Source of the DNA: Chloroflexota bacterium
GTDB lineage: Bacteria > Chloroflexota > Dehalococcoidia > Lucifugimonadales > UBA3495
Direction: 5' to 3'
DNA: 9,001 bases
NCBI GenBank assembly: GCA_022561675.1
Contig: JADFQT010000088.1
Location: 1 to 9,001, forward strand
The notes beneath the pieces are model-generated. The model was given only the letters and a program-made list of their open reading frames with translations, had not been told where the DNA came from and searched no databases. The translations under genes were made by a program, and so were the position numbers. Of this stretch, positions 6,917 through 9,001 are shown piece by piece. Positions within the stretch are counted from its first letter, which is position 1. Each line of letters opens with the position of its first letter.

Positions 6917-6945
6917 AATCGTCACCCCTTGCTTAAGCTTGGGAC

Positions 6946-6974
6946 ATTTTACGACTATGACCTGTAAAGGGCAA
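6946..6974 (-). promoter_or_regulatory. Sigma70-type promoter for the CoA-transferase gene
   Basis: On the minus strand, TTGCCC (complement of 6969-6974) is followed by a 17-base spacer and TAAAAT (complement of 6946-6951). This predicts transcription starting near 6939 and a short leader of about 20-25 bases before the ATG at 6916. The -10 matches consensus at five of six positions and the -35 at four of six. Confidence 0.6.
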
Positions 6975-7040
6975 GCTGGCCGCCCGCCAAAGGTCGGGCC
7001 CCCTTGTATTGGGGCAATCCAATCGCTATTTGCCGGTCAG

Positions 7041-7082
7041 TTAGCGTCCCGGTTTTAGCTTTCTGGCCTTAGCTTCCCGGCC
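7041..7082. repeat. Three tandem 14-bp repeats upstream of the glyA promoter
   Basis: Three head-to-tail units follow one another without gaps: TTAGCGTCCCGGTT (7041-7054), TTAGCTTTCTGGCC (7055-7068) and TTAGCTTCCCGGCC (7069-7082). They share TTAGC at the start and GG at positions 11-12. The array ends 11 bases before the glyA -35 box and lies between two divergent promoters, a typical place for activator or repressor binding sites. Function is inferred from position only. Confidence 0.6.
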
Positions 7083-7093
7083 CCTTGGTTTCG

Positions 7094-7122
7094 TTGACAG
7101 CAAACTAGGCCCAGCGTAAACT
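7094..7122 (+). promoter_or_regulatory. Sigma70-type promoter for glyA
   Basis: A perfect -35 TTGACA (7094-7099) is followed by a 17-base spacer and TAAACT (7117-7122, four of six consensus positions). It predicts a leader of about 100 bases before the chosen glyA start. In that leader TCCCGCA (7133-7139) can pair with TGCGGGA (7161-7167), followed by an A-run rather than a T-run; I do not recognise a riboswitch there. Confidence 0.65.
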
Positions 7123-7228
7123 ACTATCCGTCTCCCGCAACGGCCCAGCCTGTCTTGCTGTGCGGGAAAAACCGGCGGCATTAGCTTTAGAAAAGGCGTC
7201 AGGCCCCTTCCGGTACGGCGTGAGGACA

Positions 7229-8470
7229 ATGACTCTACTCGCTCAACAGGACCCAGAGGTCGCCCGAGCTATAAAGAAGGAAAATGAGCGTCAGCGGGAC
7301 AGTCTAGTCCTAATCGCTTCCGAAAATTACGCCAGCCGCGCAGTCTTAGAGGCTCAATCCGGCGTAATGAACAACAAATACGCCGAAGGATACCCCGGCA
7401 GGCGGTACTACGGCGGCTGCGAGAACGTGGACGTAGTGGAGAACCTGGCCATCCAGCGGGCCAAGGAGCTGTTTGGCGCCGAACACGCCAACGTGCAGGC
7501 CCACAGCGGAGCCCAGGCCAACATGGCGACCTATTTTGCCCTGATCAAGCCCGGGGACACGGTAATGGGCATGCAACTGGACCAGGGTGGGCATTTGACC
7601 CACGGGGCTAAGGTGAATTTCTCCGGCAACCTTTACAACTTTGTCGCCTACGGGTTGGATCGGGATAGCGAAACCATCGACTTCGACCAGGTGGAACGGC
7701 TGGCCAAGGAGCACCGGCCCAAGCTGATTATCGCCGGTTACAGCGCCTACCCACGGCTCATCGATTTCCCCCGGTTTCGGGCCATAGCGGATCAGGTGGA
7801 TGCCATATTTATGGTGGACATGGCCCATATATCTGGCTTGATCGCCGGTGGGGCCCACCCTTCTCCTCTGCCCCACGCTCAGGTAGTCACCACCACCACC
7901 CAGAAAACCCTGCGGGGCCCCCGAGGCGGAATGATCCTCTCCACGGAAGAACTGGCCCGCAAAATCGACTACGGGGTTTTCCCTTATGCCCAGGGCGGGC
8001 CCTTCATGCACGTCATTGCGGCCAAAGCGGTCTGTTTCGGCGAGGCGCTGAGGCCCGAATTTGCCCGCTACGCGGAGCAGGTGGTGGCCAACGCCCGGGT
8101 CATGGCCCAAGAGCTTTCCGAGTCCGGTCTGCGGTTGGTATCCGGCGGTACGGACAACCATTTGTTACTGGTGGACTTGAACCCTCTGGACATCACCGGC
8201 CGCGACGCCGAAGCCGCGCTGGAAGAGGTGGGGATCATTGCCAACAAGAATGCCATTCCCTTCGATACCAAGCCTCCCCGGGTGACCAGCGGGTTGCGAC
8301 TGGGCACGCCAGCCATTACCAGTCGGGGGTTCAAGCAGGAGGAAACCCGGCGGGTGGCCCAGCTGATCGTCCAAACCTTGGCCGACATGGAAGATGAAAG
8401 GGTGAAGAAGCGGATAGCGGAAGCGGTGAAAGACCTGACTTCCAAATTCCCGGTTCCTGGCCTGGACTAA
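7229..8470 (+). CDS. glyA: Serine hydroxymethyltransferase
   Basis: PLP-dependent cytoplasmic enzyme that converts serine and tetrahydrofolate to glycine and methylene-tetrahydrofolate, the main source of one-carbon units. From ATG 7229 it has 413 residues, close to E. coli GlyA. Signatures in order: LIASENYAS (28-36), YAEGYPGRRYYGGCE (51-65), AHSGAQAN (91-98), GGHLTHG (120-126), VDMAHISGLIAGG (196-208, with the PLP-contacting Asp197), VVTTTTQKTLRGPRGG (219-234, with the PLP Lys226), and LRLGTPAITSRG (357-368). The residue before the PLP Lys is Gln225, where most bacterial enzymes have His. An in-frame GTG at 7160 would add 23 residues with no family similarity, so I prefer 7229, where family alignment begins. 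Its GAGG is only 3 bases from the ATG, and a GTG at 7220 remains possible. rpsF follows but has its own promoter. Confidence 0.97.
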   Translation: MTLLAQQDPEVARAIKKENERQRDSLVLIASENYASRAVLEAQSGVMNNKYAEGYPGRRYYGGCENVDVVENLAIQRAKELFGAEHANVQAHSGAQANMATYFALIKPGDTVMGMQLDQGGHLTHGAKVNFSGNLYNFVAYGLDRDSETIDFDQVERLAKEHRPKLIIAGYSAYPRLIDFPRFRAIADQVDAIFMVDMAHISGLIAGGAHPSPLPHAQVVTTTTQKTLRGPRGGMILSTEELARKIDYGVFPYAQGGPFMHVIAAKAVCFGEALRPEFARYAEQVVANARVMAQELSESGLRLVSGGTDNHLLLVDLNPLDITGRDAEAALEEVGIIANKNAIPFDTKPPRVTSGLRLGTPAITSRGFKQEETRRVAQLIVQTLADMEDERVKKRIAEAVKDLTSKFPVPGLD

Positions 8471-8474
8471 TGAG

Positions 8475-8504
8475 TTGAGCCAGCCAAAGGTACGATGCTA
8501 TAAT
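8475..8504 (+). promoter_or_regulatory. Strong extended -10 promoter for rpsF
   Basis: TTGAGC (8475-8480, four of six) is followed by an 18-base spacer and a consensus TATAAT (8499-8504) preceded by TGC, giving an extended -10 (TGnTATAAT). It starts four bases after the glyA stop and predicts transcription near 8511, with a leader of under 30 bases. Of the promoters in the window it is the best match, fitting a ribosomal protein operon. Confidence 0.75.
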
Positions 8505-8537
8505 TCGTAGAATCGATAATAATCGTAGGAGAACCAT

Positions 8538-9001
8538 TTGCGTCATTACGAACTCGTAACCATTCTTAGCCCAATCTTGAACCAGGAGCAGTCGATTGAG
8601 GCGTGGGACCGGATCAAGGAATTTATTACCAACCGGGAAGCGGAAATTGTGCGAGAGCAAAATTGGGGCACTCGCCGGTTGGCCTATCCTATCCACAAGG
8701 GAGCCCATCATTTTCTGGAAGGTACCTACTACCTAACGCACTTCAGGACGGAAAGGCCTTTCAATCAAGAGTTGGAGACCTTTCTGCGCCTGGATGAGCG
8801 GGTGCTTCGCTCGCTGGTGATTGCCACCGGTCCTCCGCCGCCTGAGCCCGAACCCGCGCCGGTGGTGGAGCCAGTCGCCGAAGCCGAGGAAGCTGCCGAT
8901 GAGTCTCCCCAGGATGGATTGGAGCGTAACGGCGCAGAAACTGCTGTAGCCGTGGCCGAGGCGGTGGCCGAAGAAGCCCCGGTAGCGGAAGCCGAAGCGG
9001 T
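8538..9001 (+). CDS. rpsF: 30S ribosomal protein S6, partial (runs off the right edge)
   Basis: Ribosomal protein S6, a 30S platform protein that pairs with S18. The start is TTG (8538-8540), supported by AGGAG 6 bases upstream and by the family N-terminus MRHYELVTILSP right at this codon. The core covers about residues 1-97: QNWGTRRLAYPIHKG (41-55) and GTYYLTHF (62-69) are clear S6 signatures, and the core closes with DERVLRSLVIA. A Pro/Glu/Ala/Val-rich acidic extension of at least 57 residues follows (from about PPPPEPEPAP at 99) and is still open at the window end after 154 codons, longer than the acidic tails I know from common S6 proteins. The usual downstream partners, ssb and rpsR, would lie outside the window. 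Confidence 0.95.
   Translation, partial: MRHYELVTILSPILNQEQSIEAWDRIKEFITNREAEIVREQNWGTRRLAYPIHKGAHHFLEGTYYLTHFRTERPFNQELETFLRLDERVLRSLVIATGPPPPEPEPAPVVEPVAEAEEAADESPQDGLERNGAETAVAVAEAVAEEAPVAEAEA

Noticed and set aside
6917..6925. GTG at 6923-6925 as the start of the CoA-transferase
   Set aside because: The GTG overlaps the AAGGGG ribosome binding site that is well placed for the ATG at 6914-6916.
7160..7228. GTG at 7160 as the start of glyA
   Set aside because: The added 23 residues have no similarity to the family N-terminus, the GTG lies beside a hairpin arm, and there is no ribosome binding site at a normal distance.
7346..8161. A 271-codon minus-strand open frame within glyA
   Set aside because: It mirrors the glyA coding sequence, and its residues (Gly/Val/His-rich, no domain) look like a complementary-strand artefact.

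Overview
The window looks like chromosomal DNA of a moderately GC-rich, free-living bacterium. My best guess is a member of the Chloroflexota, in or near the Dehalococcoidia/SAR202 lineage. The pointers are a Thr/Pro/Ser-rich secreted lipoprotein style, a PQQ-type sugar dehydrogenase, a CaiB/BaiF CoA-transferase, a sulfite-oxidase-type enzyme, and an intergenic inverted repeat with TGTCA(T/C)(T/C)CCGA ends. No rRNA or marker-gene placement is possible here, so the assignment is inference.

Layout: a minus-strand lipoprotein sugar dehydrogenase (106-1653) is divergent from a plus-strand asparaginase-family gene (1888-2898). Two more plus-strand genes follow, a c-type cytochrome lipoprotein with a His-rich helical tail (3056-3922) and a sulfite-oxidase-family molybdopterin enzyme (4161-5273). 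An inverted-repeat element (about 5338-5531) and a minus-strand terminator (5540-5572) separate these from a minus-strand CaiB-type CoA-transferase (5699-6916). That gene is divergent from glyA (7229-8470). The right edge holds the start of rpsF (8538 onward), with a TTG start and its own strong promoter.

The genes do not form one pathway. glyA (one-carbon/serine-glycine metabolism) and rpsF (ribosome) are housekeeping. The others are separate catabolic or redox units, each apparently with its own leader. The cytochrome and the molybdoenzyme are neighbours and both are redox proteins, but one is exported and the other has no export signal, so direct electron transfer between them is not supported.

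There is no defence system, CRISPR array, prophage or transposase. The unusual items lie inside ordinary-looking genes: a sugar-dehydrogenase propeller that appears inserted into a split carboxypeptidase-regulatory-like domain, an asparaginase homologue with two substituted catalytic positions, a monohaem cytochrome fused to a duplicated His-rich helical domain, and three tandem 14-bp repeats directly upstream of the glyA promoter.
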